Shown in pieces: positions 52,701 to 60,327 of a stretch of 64,000 nt of DNA. The translations under genes were made by a program, and so were the position numbers. Below the pieces are notes generated by a model, which saw only the letters and a program-made list of their open reading frames with translations, searched no databases and was not told the origin of the DNA. Numbering within the stretch: position 1 is the first letter of the stretch; every line of letters starts with the position of its first letter. The DNA is from an uncultured Alistipes sp. Its GTDB lineage: Bacteria; Bacteroidota; Bacteroidia; Bacteroidales; Rikenellaceae. The stretch is taken from contig NZ_CASFQD010000048.1 of the NCBI RefSeq assembly GCF_949296715.1, positions 1 to 64,000 on the forward strand, in the 5' to 3' direction.

Positions 52701-52972
52701 CTATCCTGATGACGGTGCTCACCTGCGTCTTCGGCATGATCCCGCTGGTACTCGCAAACGGTGTGGGCGCCAACGGCAACTCGACGCTCGGTTCGGGTGT
52801 CGTCGGCGGTATGATCGTCGGAACGCTGGCGCTGCTGTTCCTCGTACCGACGCTGTTCATCGTCTTCCAGACGCTGCAGGAGAAGGTCAAACCGCTGGAA
52901 ATAGACCTCGATCCCCAATGGTCGCTGCGTGCCGAGATGGAAGATGTCAAAAACGAGAAAGAGGAGGAATAA
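49787..52972 (+). CDS. RND multidrug efflux pump (AcrB-like, HAE1 family)
   Basis: A 1061-aa inner-membrane proton antiporter with twelve transmembrane helices and two large periplasmic loops, opening FIERPVLASVISILIVIAGI. The proton-relay aspartate pair is in GTVVDDAIIVVEAVQ (near 404). YPGASAETIQKSVVVPLEEAINGVEDM and the last helices match the HAE1 family. Codon use is somewhat less GC-rich at third positions than the neighbours, as often seen for highly expressed genes. It ends 1 nt before the TolC gene. The drug spectrum is not readable. Confidence 0.95.
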   Translation: MTLKHFIERPVLASVISILIVIAGILGLATLPVEQYPDIAPPTVMVRASYPGASAETIQKSVVVPLEEAINGVEDMTYITSSAAVGSASISVYFRQGTDADMAAVNVQNKVATANGQLPSEVTQIGVTTMKRQTSMVKIFSLYSPDDSYDETFLANYLKINIEPRILRIQGVGEAFTLGADYSMRVWLKPDVMAQYKLIPSDVTAVLAEQNIEAATGTLGENSDNTFQYTMKYRGRIQTPEEFGQIVIRSEEDGSVLRLKDIADIELGRESYAFKGYTNGHPGVSAMVFQTAGSNATQVVNDIDALLAEVEAELPKGVAIAHLQSVNDFLYASINEVIKTLIEAIILVVLVVYVFLQDIRSTLIPTVSILVSLIGTFAFLAVAGFSINLLTLFALVLAIGTVVDDAIIVVEAVQARFDVGYKSSFMATIDAMSGISSAIITSTLVFMAVFIPVSMMGGTSGIFYTQFGLTMAVAVGISAINALTLSPALCALILKPYMDENGEMRDNFAARFRKAFNSAFTVMIAKYKHGVLLFIKHKWLMWSTLFLALGALVVLMNTTKTGLVPDEDQGTIMVNVTTAPGSSLSETHKVMEEVSERIQGIPQIRDFMQTAGYGMIAGQGSSYGMCIIKLKNWEERPDKEDAVNAVIGQIYGRTADIKDAQIFAVAPPMISGYGTSTGFSMHLQDKAGGELKDFYNIYLQFIAALNQRPEIERAYSTFNINFPQYLVDIDAAKAKRAGVSPNTLLSTLAGYYGGQYVSNINRFSKMYYVTMQADPKYRLDAESLNHVYVRMDNGEMAPLSQFITLTRVYSSEVLNRFNMYNSIAVNGTAANGYSSGDAIQAIREVAAEVLPRGYGFEFDGITREEAQTGSNTAIIFGICILLIYLILSALYESFLIPFAVILAVPCGLMGSFLFAKIMGMENNIYLQTGIIMLIGLLSKTAILITEYAADRRRAGMSLTQAAVSAAKARLRPILMTVLTCVFGMIPLVLANGVGANGNSTLGSGVVGGMIVGTLALLFLVPTLFIVFQTLQEKVKPLEIDLDPQWSLRAEMEDVKNEKEEE

Positions 52973-52973
52973 C

Positions 52974-54347
52974 ATGAAAAAGATCGTGATTATATGCCTG
53001 GCAGCCGCCTTGACGGGCTGCGGCATCTACAAACCCTATACCCGCCCGGAGGTCACGACGGCAGGGTTGTACGGCACGGCCGAGACGGCCGACTCGACGA
53101 CCCTGGGCGACATCCGCTGGCAGGAGATGTTCACCGATCCCCAGCTGCAGGAGCTCATCGCCCTGGCGCTGGAGAACAACACCGACCTGCAGTCGGCAGG
53201 CTGGCGCGTGAAGGAGGCCGAGGCGACGCTCAAGTCGGCACGCCTGGCTTACCTGCCGTCGTTCAACTTCGCACCGCAGGGTTCGTTGAGCAGCTTCGAC
53301 GGCGCTCCCGCGACGAAGACCTACTCCATTCCGGTCACGGCCAGCTGGCAGATCGACATCTTCAACGGCCTGACCAACGCCAAGCGCAAGTCGAAGGCGC
53401 TCTACCTCCAGAGCAAGGAGTACGAGCAGGCCGTGAAGACGCAGCTGATCGCCAGCGTCGCCAACCTCTACTATTCGCTGCTGATGCTCGACAGCCAGTA
53501 CGAGATCACGGAGGAGACCGCGGCCAAGTGGCGTCAGAGCGTCGAGACGATGCGCGCCATGAAGGATGCGGGCATGACCAACGAGGCGGGCGTAGCCCAG
53601 TACGAGGCCAACACGCTCTCGATCGAAGCTTCGCTGCATGACCTGGCCTATCAGCGCACGCAGGCCGAGAACAGCCTCTGCTCGCTGCTGGGCGAGGCGC
53701 CGCACACGATCGCGCGCGGCAGGCTCGAGGCGCAGCAGCTGCCCGAGACCCTTGCGGTGGGCGTGCCCCTGCAGATGCTCTCGAACCGTCCCGACATCCG
53801 TTCGGCCGAGTACACGCTCATGCAGTCCTACTACGCCACGAGCGAGGCACGGTCGGCACTCTACCCGTCGATCACGTTGAGCGGAACGCTGGGCTGGACC
53901 AACAACAGCGGAGCCGGTATCGTCGATCCGGGCAAGCTGATCTGGAATGCCGCGGGATCGCTGCTGCAACCGCTCTTCAACGCCAATGCCAACCGGGCCC
54001 GCGTACAGATCGCCAAGGCCCAGCAGCAGGAGTCGCTGCTGGCGTTCCAGCAGGCACTGCTCAACGCCGGGGCCGAGGTAAACAACGCCCTGACGCAGAG
54101 CCAGTCGGCCCGTGCCAAGACGGACCTGCGCAACCGGCAGATCGAGGCGCTCGAGCGCGCCGTGGAGAGCACCGAACTGCTCATGCAGCACGGCACGACG
54201 ACCTACCTCGAGGTGCTGACCGCCGAGCAGTCGCTGCTGACGGCGCGCCTGTCGCAGATTGCGGATCAGTTCGACGAGATACAGGGTGTCGTGAACCTCT
54301 ACCAGGCTCTGGGCGGCGGTCGTGACATCACGCAGGAGGAGAAATAA
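52974..54347 (+). CDS. TolC/OprM-type outer-membrane lipoprotein of the RND operon
   Basis: A 457-aa protein with lipoprotein signal MKKIVIICLAAALTGCG, followed by the OprM-like start IYKPYTRPEV. Two OEP repeats with long coiled coils follow (LQELIALALENNTDLQSAGWRVKEAEA and LSNRPDIRSAEYTLMQSYYATSEARSALYPSITLSGTLGW). It is the outer channel of the AcrAB-like pump. Its TAA overlaps the ATG of the tetR gene by one base (TAATGA). Confidence 0.94.
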   Translation: MKKIVIICLAAALTGCGIYKPYTRPEVTTAGLYGTAETADSTTLGDIRWQEMFTDPQLQELIALALENNTDLQSAGWRVKEAEATLKSARLAYLPSFNFAPQGSLSSFDGAPATKTYSIPVTASWQIDIFNGLTNAKRKSKALYLQSKEYEQAVKTQLIASVANLYYSLLMLDSQYEITEETAAKWRQSVETMRAMKDAGMTNEAGVAQYEANTLSIEASLHDLAYQRTQAENSLCSLLGEAPHTIARGRLEAQQLPETLAVGVPLQMLSNRPDIRSAEYTLMQSYYATSEARSALYPSITLSGTLGWTNNSGAGIVDPGKLIWNAAGSLLQPLFNANANRARVQIAKAQQQESLLAFQQALLNAGAEVNNALTQSQSARAKTDLRNRQIEALERAVESTELLMQHGTTTYLEVLTAEQSLLTARLSQIADQFDEIQGVVNLYQALGGGRDITQEEK

Positions 54348-54928
54348 TGAAGCGGGGAGCGACCAGAGACGAGATTATCCGCACGACGCAGGAGCTCATC
54401 ACCCGCAACGGCATCCGTGCCGTGCGGGTCGATGAGATCGCCCAGACGCTCGGTATCTCCAAACGCACGCTCTACGAGATGTTCACCGACAAGAACGACC
54501 TGGTGAATGCCTGTCTCGACGACTTGAGCCACCGGCAGCAGCAGCACATTGTCGAATGCCGGAAACGCCGCAGCGGCAGTCCGCTGCAGAAGGCGATGAA
54601 ACTCATGAACGAATACATCGACATTCTCTGCGAGGTGGAACACAGTTTTCTGACGGACATCCGCCGCAAGGTGATCTTCGCCGAACATTACGACGAGCAC
54701 CGCGAATTCTGGATCCGGGAGCTGACCGACGATCTGGAACGCTGCCGCCAGGAGGGGCTGCTGCTGCAGGAGATCGACGCGAGGTCCTTTGCCACGAAAC
54801 TGCTCTCCACGATTCTGGAACTCCGGCTGAACAATACGACGCGCGACGAGATCAGTCTCTTCTGCAAAATCTTCCTGCGCGGGGCCGCAACCCGGCAGGG
54901 TATCGAACTCATCGACCGGAGGCGATAG
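54347..54928 (+). CDS. TetR-family regulator at the end of the RND operon
   Basis: A 193-aa regulator. The helix-turn-helix spans about 7-55 (TRDEIIRTTQELITRNGIRAVRVDEIAQTLGISKRTLYEMFTDKNDL). It is translationally coupled to the TolC gene upstream (1-nt overlap), so repressor and pump are made together. It may repress the operon; no clear palindrome was found at the operon promoter. An intrinsic terminator follows. Confidence 0.9.
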   Translation: MKRGATRDEIIRTTQELITRNGIRAVRVDEIAQTLGISKRTLYEMFTDKNDLVNACLDDLSHRQQQHIVECRKRRSGSPLQKAMKLMNEYIDILCEVEHSFLTDIRRKVIFAEHYDEHREFWIRELTDDLERCRQEGLLLQEIDARSFATKLLSTILELRLNNTTRDEISLFCKIFLRGAATRQGIELIDRRR

Positions 54929-54949
54929 GCGCCTGCCGGTACGACACGG

Positions 54950-54984
54950 AAAAATCCGCAGGAAGGCATCCTGCGGATTTTTTT
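54950..54984 (+). terminator. Intrinsic terminator of the RND operon
   Basis: A 14-bp stem AAAAATCCGCAGGA/TCCTGCGGATTTTT with a 5-nt loop and T-tract. It lies between the tetR stop and the met leader promoter. Confidence 0.9.
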
Positions 54985-55018
54985 GTGCCCCGACCGGCGG
55001 AAAAATGCAAAAAAAGCG

Positions 55019-55026
55019 TATATTTG
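55019..55026 (+). promoter_or_regulatory. -7 box of the met leader and operon
   Basis: TATATTTG followed by a leader of about 200 nt before metY. Confidence 0.7.
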
Positions 55027-55048
55027 CCGTATCGAAACCCGAAAAGAG

Positions 55049-55147
55049 GTGAATGCACGCACGACATATCACGCAACGAACCGCAGCATGCTCCGCGGCA
55101 TGATGATGGGTATGATGTGCATGTGCAACCGATCTTGCCGGGTGTAA
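55049..55147 (+). CDS. Methionine-rich leader peptide of the metY-metX-hom operon
   Basis: A short frame starting GTG 55049 (32 residues) or ATG 55088 (19 residues, MLRGMMMGMMCMCNRSCRV) ends at TAA 55145-55147. Seven of its last 19 residues are Met and three are Cys; five Met codons fall within six positions. It lies between a -7 box and an intrinsic terminator in front of methionine biosynthesis genes. That is the layout of ribosome-mediated attenuation: stalling at Met codons when Met-tRNA is scarce would change downstream RNA pairing. The start codon is uncertain. GTG 55049 has an AAAAGAG purine stretch just before it. Confidence 0.8.
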   Translation: MNARTTYHATNRSMLRGMMMGMMCMCNRSCRV

Positions 55148-55201
55148 GTGCTTCGTGCACGCGAAAGTCTGAATCCGGCGTCCTGCGATGCCGGATTTTT
55201 T
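55137..55201 (+). promoter_or_regulatory. Attenuator: terminator with competing antiterminator pairing
   Basis: Terminator stem AATCCGGC (55172-55179) with GCCGGATT (55190-55197), extended inward by G-U, T-A and C-G pairs, then a T-run to 55201. GCCGGGT (55137-55143), within the last leader codons, can pair instead with ATCCGGC (55173-55179), giving 7 bp including one G-U. A ribosome that reaches the leader stop would mask 55137-55143 and let the terminator form; one stalled at the Met codons would not. Confidence 0.7.
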
Positions 55202-55230
55202 CATGAACGAATTTGCAAACACGACTGAAT

Positions 55231-56517
55231 ATGGAACAGAAAAACTACCGATTCGAGACCCTGCAGGTCCATGCGGGCCTCACGCCCGACGAGCCCACCG
55301 GGGCACGCGGCGTGGCGATCTATCCCACGGCGGCCTACCGCTTCCGGAGCTGCGACCACGCCGCACGGCTCTTCGAGTTGAGCGAGGCCGGGAACATCTA
55401 CACCCGGCTGCAGAACCCCACGACCTCGGCCTTCGAGCAGCGCATCGCGGCGCTCTACGGCGGCGTCGGGGCGCTGGCCGTGTCGTCGGGCATGTCGGCA
55501 ATCCTCGTGACGGTGCTGTCGCTCGCCTCGGCAGGCGACAACATCGTCACCTCGCCGCACCTCTACGGCGGCACCTACAACCAGTTCCGCATCTCGCTGC
55601 GCAACCTCGGCATCGACTGCCGCATCGCCCCGGCCGAGACACCCGAGGCATTCGAGCGGCTGATCGACGACCGCACGCGGGCGCTCTACGTCGAGAGCAT
55701 GGGCAACCCGACCTGCGCGGTGCCCGACCTCGAGGGGCTGGGAGCGCTGGCGCGGCGCCATGACGTACCCTTCGTCGTCGACAACACGTTCGGTGCGGCG
55801 GGCTACCTCTGCAACCCCTTCCAGTGGGGTGCGAACATCGTCGTGGACTCCGCGACGAAGTGGATTAACGGCCACGGCACGGCCATGGGCGGCGTGATCG
55901 TCGACGGCGGCAACTACGACTGGTCGAACGGCAAGTTCCCGCAAATCGACGGCCCGTCGGAGGGGTACCACGGGCTGAACCTCCACCGGGCGTTCGGCCG
56001 CGCGGCCTTCATCGTCAAGTGCCGCGTCGACGGACTCCGCGACCTGGGCTGCTGCCCCTCGCCGTTCGACTCCTACCTGATGCTGCTCGGGCTCGAGACC
56101 CTCTCGCTGCGCGTCCGCCACGAGGTCGAGTCGACCTGGAAGCTCGCCGAATACTGCCGCAGCCACCCGAAGGTCGAGCGTGTGAGCTTCGTGGGATTCG
56201 ACTCGCACCCGAGCTGCGCGAACGCCCGCAAATACTACCGCTTCGGCTCGTCGGCAGTCTTCACCATCGAGCTCAAGGGGACACTCGAAAGCACCGTGCG
56301 CTTCGTCGAGTCGCTGCATCTGGCGACGAACATGACCATGATCGGCGATTCGATCACCGTCGTCACACACCCGGCGTCGACCACCCACAAGCAGCTCGGC
56401 GAAGCCGACCTCGCGGCCGCGGGCGTCACGCCGACGCTGCTGCGCATCTCGCCGGGGCTGGAGGACCCGGACGATCTGATCGAGGATTTCGAACAAGCCT
56501 TCGTACACGTCGGATGA
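55231..56517 (+). CDS. metY: O-acetylhomoserine aminocarboxypropyltransferase (sulfhydrylase)
   Basis: A 428-aa PLP enzyme of the Cys/Met-metabolism family. It makes homocysteine from O-acetylhomoserine and sulfide. The PLP lysine is near 210 in VVDSATKWINGHGTAMGG; VDNTFGAAGYLCNP and the C-terminal RISPGLEDPDDLIEDFEQA are typical. The start MEQKNYRFETLQVHAG is chosen because a TTG 18 nt upstream is less likely. Pairing with metX and hom favours MetY over cystathionine-type enzymes. It overlaps metX by 4 nt and is controlled by the upstream attenuator. Confidence 0.93.
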   Translation: MEQKNYRFETLQVHAGLTPDEPTGARGVAIYPTAAYRFRSCDHAARLFELSEAGNIYTRLQNPTTSAFEQRIAALYGGVGALAVSSGMSAILVTVLSLASAGDNIVTSPHLYGGTYNQFRISLRNLGIDCRIAPAETPEAFERLIDDRTRALYVESMGNPTCAVPDLEGLGALARRHDVPFVVDNTFGAAGYLCNPFQWGANIVVDSATKWINGHGTAMGGVIVDGGNYDWSNGKFPQIDGPSEGYHGLNLHRAFGRAAFIVKCRVDGLRDLGCCPSPFDSYLMLLGLETLSLRVRHEVESTWKLAEYCRSHPKVERVSFVGFDSHPSCANARKYYRFGSSAVFTIELKGTLESTVRFVESLHLATNMTMIGDSITVVTHPASTTHKQLGEADLAAAGVTPTLLRISPGLEDPDDLIEDFEQAFVHVG

Positions 56518-57530
56518 TGGAAGCACACCTCTACGTCAGTCCCGGGCCCTTCCCGCTCGAAACGGGCCGCACGCTGCCCGAGCTGCGCATCGCGTACCAC
56601 ACCTGCGGCACGCTGAATGCCGCGCGCGACAACGTCGTCTGGGTGTGCCACGCCCTGACGGCCAACTCGGACGTGGCCGACTGGTGGCCCCACACGGTCG
56701 AGGCGGGGCGCTTCCTCGACCCGGCGCGCCACTTCGTCATCTGCGCCAACATCCTCGGTTCGCACTACGGCACGACGGGCCCCCTGCACGTCAACCCCGC
56801 GACGGGGCGGCCCTATTACCGGGATTTCCCGCCCTTCACGATCCGCGACATGGTGCGTGCGCACCGCCTGCTGGCCGACGCCCTCGGCATCGGGACGATC
56901 GACACGCTGGTCGGCAGCTCCGTGGGCGGGTTCCAGGCCGTGGAGTGGGCCGTCGAGGAGCCGGAACGGATCAACAGGCTCATCCTGATCGCCACGGCGG
57001 CGAAGGCCTCGCCGTGGAGCATCGCCATCGACGAGACGCAGCGCATGGCCATCGAGGCCGACGCGACGTTCGGCGAGCCGCGCGACGACGCCGGCATGGC
57101 GGGGCTCGCGGCAGCCCGCGCCATCGGGCTGCTGACCTACCGCGGCTCGCAGGGCTACAACCTCACGCAGCAGGACCGCGAAGAGCTGCCGGCCCAACAC
57201 CGTGCCTCGACCTACCAGCAGTACCAGGGCGAGAAGCTCTGCCGGCGCTACAACGCCTATTCGTACTACGCCATCCTCAATGCCTTCGACACGCACGACG
57301 CGGGCCGCGGGCGAGGCGGGGTAGCGGCGGCACTCGCCCGCATCCGGGCCCGGACGCTGGTCGTGGGCATCACCTCCGACATCATCTTTACGCCGGAGGA
57401 GATGCGCGGGCTGCACGCGATGATCCCCGGCAGCAGCTACCGCGAGATCGACTCGCCGTTCGGCCACGACGGCTTCCTGGTCGAGCACGAACAGCTCAAC
57501 GCCCTGCTCCTTCCCTTCATGGAGCAGTAA
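56514..57530 (+). CDS. metX: Homoserine O-acetyltransferase
   Basis: A 338-aa alpha/beta-hydrolase-fold enzyme that acetylates homoserine with acetyl-CoA, giving the MetY substrate. The nucleophile is S136 in VGSSVGGFQAVEW; the acidic residue is in GITSDIIFTPEE and the histidine in FGHDGFLVEH. NILGSHYGTTGP and the metX signature region are present. The start MMEAHLY overlaps the metY stop (ATGA), implying translational coupling. Acetyl versus succinyl specificity is inferred from the MetX family. Confidence 0.94.
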   Translation: MMEAHLYVSPGPFPLETGRTLPELRIAYHTCGTLNAARDNVVWVCHALTANSDVADWWPHTVEAGRFLDPARHFVICANILGSHYGTTGPLHVNPATGRPYYRDFPPFTIRDMVRAHRLLADALGIGTIDTLVGSSVGGFQAVEWAVEEPERINRLILIATAAKASPWSIAIDETQRMAIEADATFGEPRDDAGMAGLAAARAIGLLTYRGSQGYNLTQQDREELPAQHRASTYQQYQGEKLCRRYNAYSYYAILNAFDTHDAGRGRGGVAAALARIRARTLVVGITSDIIFTPEEMRGLHAMIPGSSYREIDSPFGHDGFLVEHEQLNALLLPFMEQ

Positions 57531-57561
57531 TCAACGCACAAACAACAAAAACGGAACAGAT

Positions 57562-58767
57562 ATGGCAAAAATCAAAATCGGCCTCTTCGGCTTCGGCGTC
57601 GTCGGGCAAGGCATCTACGAAGTGGTGCGCAAGTCGAAGAACGCCCACGCCGAGATCGTGAAGATCTGCGTGCGCTCGCTCGACAAGCCCCGCGCAATCG
57701 ACCGCAGCTGCTTCACCGACTCGGCGGACGAGATTCTCGACAACCCCGAAATCAACCTCATCGTCGAGGTCATCGACGACGCCCGCGCCGCCTACGACAT
57801 CGTCAAACGGGCCCTGCTGAAGGGCATTCCGGTCGTCTCGGGCAACAAGACGATGCTGGCGCACCACCTGCCCGAGCTGATCGACATCCAGAAGCGCAAC
57901 CGCGTGGCACTGCTCTACGACGCCTCGTCGTGCGGCTCGATCCCCGTAATCCGCAACCTCGAGGAGTACTACGACAACGACCTGCTGCTCGAGGTGAAGG
58001 GCATCCTGAACGGCTCGTCGAACTACATCCTCTCGCGCGTGTTCGACCACCGCGACACCTACGCCAATGCGCTGGCCCAGGCCCAGGCGCTGGGCTTCGC
58101 CGAGAGCGACCCGTCGTTCGACATCGAGGGCTACGACTCGCTCTTCAAGCTGGTCATCATCACCGTGCACGCGCTGGGCACCTACGTCGCCCCGGAGCGC
58201 ATCTTCACCTACGGCATCTCGACAATCCACGAGTCGGACATCCGCTACGCCCGCGAGAAGGGCGTGAAGATCAAGCTCGTGGCGCAGGTCGTCAAGGTCA
58301 GCGAGGAGCACTTCACGATGTTCGTCATGCCGGAGTTCGTCACGCCGGACAAGTACATCTACAGCGTCGACGACGAGTACAACGGCGTGGTGATCCGCGG
58401 CGAGTGCTACGACCGGCAGTTCATGTTCGGCAAGGGGGCCGGGAGCCTGCCCACGGCCTCGTCGATCCTGAGCGACATCATGGCGCGCCTGCACGACTAC
58501 CGCTACGAGTACAAGAAGCAGAACTACGTGCAGAAGCCCGACTACACGACCGACATCACGCTGAAGGTCTACGTCCGCTACACGAAGACGGACATCCACC
58601 GCATCCTGCACTTCACGAAGGTGCACGAGCAGTACACGAGCGAGGAGAGCAACTACGTCATCGGCGACATTGCGTTGAGCGAGCTGCTCGCCAAGCGGGC
58701 GCAGCTCTCCGGACCGGACGTTTTCCTGGCCAATATCCCGATCTTCTTCCTGAACCGCGACCACTGA
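57562..58767 (+). CDS. hom: Homoserine dehydrogenase
   Basis: A 401-aa enzyme that reduces aspartate semialdehyde to homoserine. The N-terminal nucleotide-binding motif is GLFGFGVVGQGIYEVV (7-22). The catalytic domain includes GNKTMLAHHLPEL, GILNGSSNYILSR and FAESDPSFDIEGYDSLFKL. The C-terminal about 100 residues are not a standard ACT domain that I can recognise, so feedback control is unclear. It follows metX by 31 nt and completes a homoserine-to-homocysteine operon. Confidence 0.94.
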   Translation: MAKIKIGLFGFGVVGQGIYEVVRKSKNAHAEIVKICVRSLDKPRAIDRSCFTDSADEILDNPEINLIVEVIDDARAAYDIVKRALLKGIPVVSGNKTMLAHHLPELIDIQKRNRVALLYDASSCGSIPVIRNLEEYYDNDLLLEVKGILNGSSNYILSRVFDHRDTYANALAQAQALGFAESDPSFDIEGYDSLFKLVIITVHALGTYVAPERIFTYGISTIHESDIRYAREKGVKIKLVAQVVKVSEEHFTMFVMPEFVTPDKYIYSVDDEYNGVVIRGECYDRQFMFGKGAGSLPTASSILSDIMARLHDYRYEYKKQNYVQKPDYTTDITLKVYVRYTKTDIHRILHFTKVHEQYTSEESNYVIGDIALSELLAKRAQLSGPDVFLANIPIFFLNRDH

Positions 58768-58841
58768 TCCGGAAGCCGAGGTCCGTACAGCGGCCGGAAT
58801 CCGTCCCGCAACCGCCGAACCGCCGCGGCCGGACGCAACAA

Positions 58842-58867
58842 GGCCCCGAACCTGCCGGTCCGGGGCC
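58842..58867. terminator. GC-rich hairpin between hom and the fimbrillin-like gene
   Basis: GGCCCCG (58842-58848) pairs with CGGGGCC (58861-58867). No strong T-run on the plus strand; TTGTTG follows on the minus strand. It may end either converging transcript. Confidence 0.5.
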
Positions 58868-58889
58868 CTGTCGTATCATGCGCCGCGCG

Positions 58890-60251
58890 TCAGTCCTGCA
58901 CGCAGCGCACCGTCAGTCCGAACTCCGCGGAGATCGAGGTCACCTGCGGCACGTCGTTGTCGAGCGTCGTGAACAGCAGGCAGCTGCACTTGCCGTCCTG
59001 CAGCGTCGAGCCCATCACATAGCCCTTGCTTGTCGAGCCGAGCCGGTCACCTGAAGCACCGTAGATCCAGTAACCGCCGCAGACGAAGAAGTCGTCGGGG
59101 CGCGCCGCACTCCCGGCCAGGGCGGTCAGCTCTGCCTCGTCGGGCAGGTGCCAGCCCGGCGGACAGATGCCCTGCACCTGCACGCCTTCGCTCCAGCTCT
59201 CCCCGGCCGTGGCCGTGGCATAGTCGTAGAGCATGCCCTGCGTCGGGATAGCCGAGGCTCCGCCCGCAGGGTTCCAGACGCCACTGCCCAGCGCCGCGCC
59301 CTCGGGCATGCAGCGCAGGTTCTCGGCCATCCAGACCCGGCCGTCGATCGCCACCGTGCGGTAGGTCTCACCGGCGTAGGAGATCGTTCCGTCGGTCACC
59401 GTCACGTCGCCCGAACCGGAGTCCCCGTTGCCGCTGCCGTCGTCGAGCGATCCGCCGTCCTCCCAGTCGCTGATCTCGCCGCTCAACGAGAGCGAAATGT
59501 CGATGTTGGTCACCTCGACCGACAGGTCGTAGTGCTTGCCGCTCTCGAGCAGGGTCGAGGAGATCGTGCGGCTGCGGCTCTTGCCGTCATCGGTGCGCAC
59601 CGTCACGGTGAGCGACGCCTGCTGCGGCACGAGAATGACCTGATACTCCTTGTCGGGCGTCACGCAGCAGACCGAGATATCCTCCGTCGCCGCGCCGTCC
59701 AATGCCGAGGCCGTCGGAACCGTGAGGTCCACCGCGGCCGTGGTGACCGTGCCGCCGACGGTGATGCCCGTAACGGAGGCGTCGGAGAGGTTGTTCACGC
59801 GGATCGACAGCTGCGTGAGCAGGTGGTAGAAGATCATGCCCACGGGAGCCGACGCCGGCGTGACGTCGCGCTTCACGGCGCCCAGCAGGTCCGACGAGGC
59901 ACAGCCCGACGTCTGGTCCGTCCCGACGCGGAACTCCTCGGGTACACCCTCCGCCGAATAGGGGTAGTAGGCCGTCAGCGTCGAGGTTTCGTTCAGGTCG
60001 TTGTACCACAGGAACCCCGGCGAGGTGAAGGTCGAGCCGTTGTAGGTCATCATGCGGTTCTCGACATAGGGGCCGGAGCTCCGCACGACGGACAGACCGA
60101 TCCGGTCGCCCGTTTCGAAGTAGAGTCCCGAGACACGGGTGCGGATCGTGGGTGCGATCCGCACGGAGGCAGCGGAATCGGCCCGCTCGGCACATCCCGC
60201 AAGCAAAAAGGCGGCAAGAGCCGCCCATGCAGTAAGAATCGATCTCTTCAT
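58890..60251 (-). CDS. Fimbrillin-like lipoprotein with C-terminal FISUMP domain
   Basis: A 453-aa protein with lipoprotein signal MKRSILTAWAALAAFLLAGC. Residues about 30-265 follow the fimbrillin/Mfa-like pattern (FETGDRIGLSVV, a DLLGAVKRDVTPASAPVGMIFYHLL stretch, repeated beta-strands). A Gly/Asp/Ser linker (SLDDGSGNGDSGSGD) leads to a C-terminal FISUMP-type domain (about 290-453: YRTVAIDGRVWMAENLR, ICPPGWHLPDEAELTAL, GLTVRCVQD). It is probably surface-exposed and could be a fimbrial tip or minor subunit. No other fimbrial gene is adjacent. Confidence 0.85.
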   Translation of the reverse strand: MKRSILTAWAALAAFLLAGCAERADSAASVRIAPTIRTRVSGLYFETGDRIGLSVVRSSGPYVENRMMTYNGSTFTSPGFLWYNDLNETSTLTAYYPYSAEGVPEEFRVGTDQTSGCASSDLLGAVKRDVTPASAPVGMIFYHLLTQLSIRVNNLSDASVTGITVGGTVTTAAVDLTVPTASALDGAATEDISVCCVTPDKEYQVILVPQQASLTVTVRTDDGKSRSRTISSTLLESGKHYDLSVEVTNIDISLSLSGEISDWEDGGSLDDGSGNGDSGSGDVTVTDGTISYAGETYRTVAIDGRVWMAENLRCMPEGAALGSGVWNPAGGASAIPTQGMLYDYATATAGESWSEGVQVQGICPPGWHLPDEAELTALAGSAARPDDFFVCGGYWIYGASGDRLGSTSKGYVMGSTLQDGKCSCLLFTTLDNDVPQVTSISAEFGLTVRCVQD

Positions 60252-60288
60252 TTGGAATCCAAGTCTTAAAAATTGCGTCTTTATGTCG

Positions 60289-60296
60289 CAAAAATA
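60289..60296 (-). promoter_or_regulatory. -7 box of the fimbrillin-like gene
   Basis: TATTTTTG on the minus strand, 38 nt before the start codon. Confidence 0.55.
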
Positions 60297-60327
60297 AGAC
60301 TTTTTATCCTATTTTCGACATCTTCCG

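Noticed and set aside
49097..53026. A very long open frame on the minus strand opposite the RND operon
   Set aside because: It is antisense to well-defined adaptor, pump and TolC genes, has Arg/His/Asp-rich low-complexity composition and no recognisable domain. This is the usual by-product of GC-rich codon use.
55027..55230. SAM or cobalamin riboswitch in the metY leader
   Set aside because: I could not find the conserved cores. The Met-rich frame plus terminator explains the leader better.
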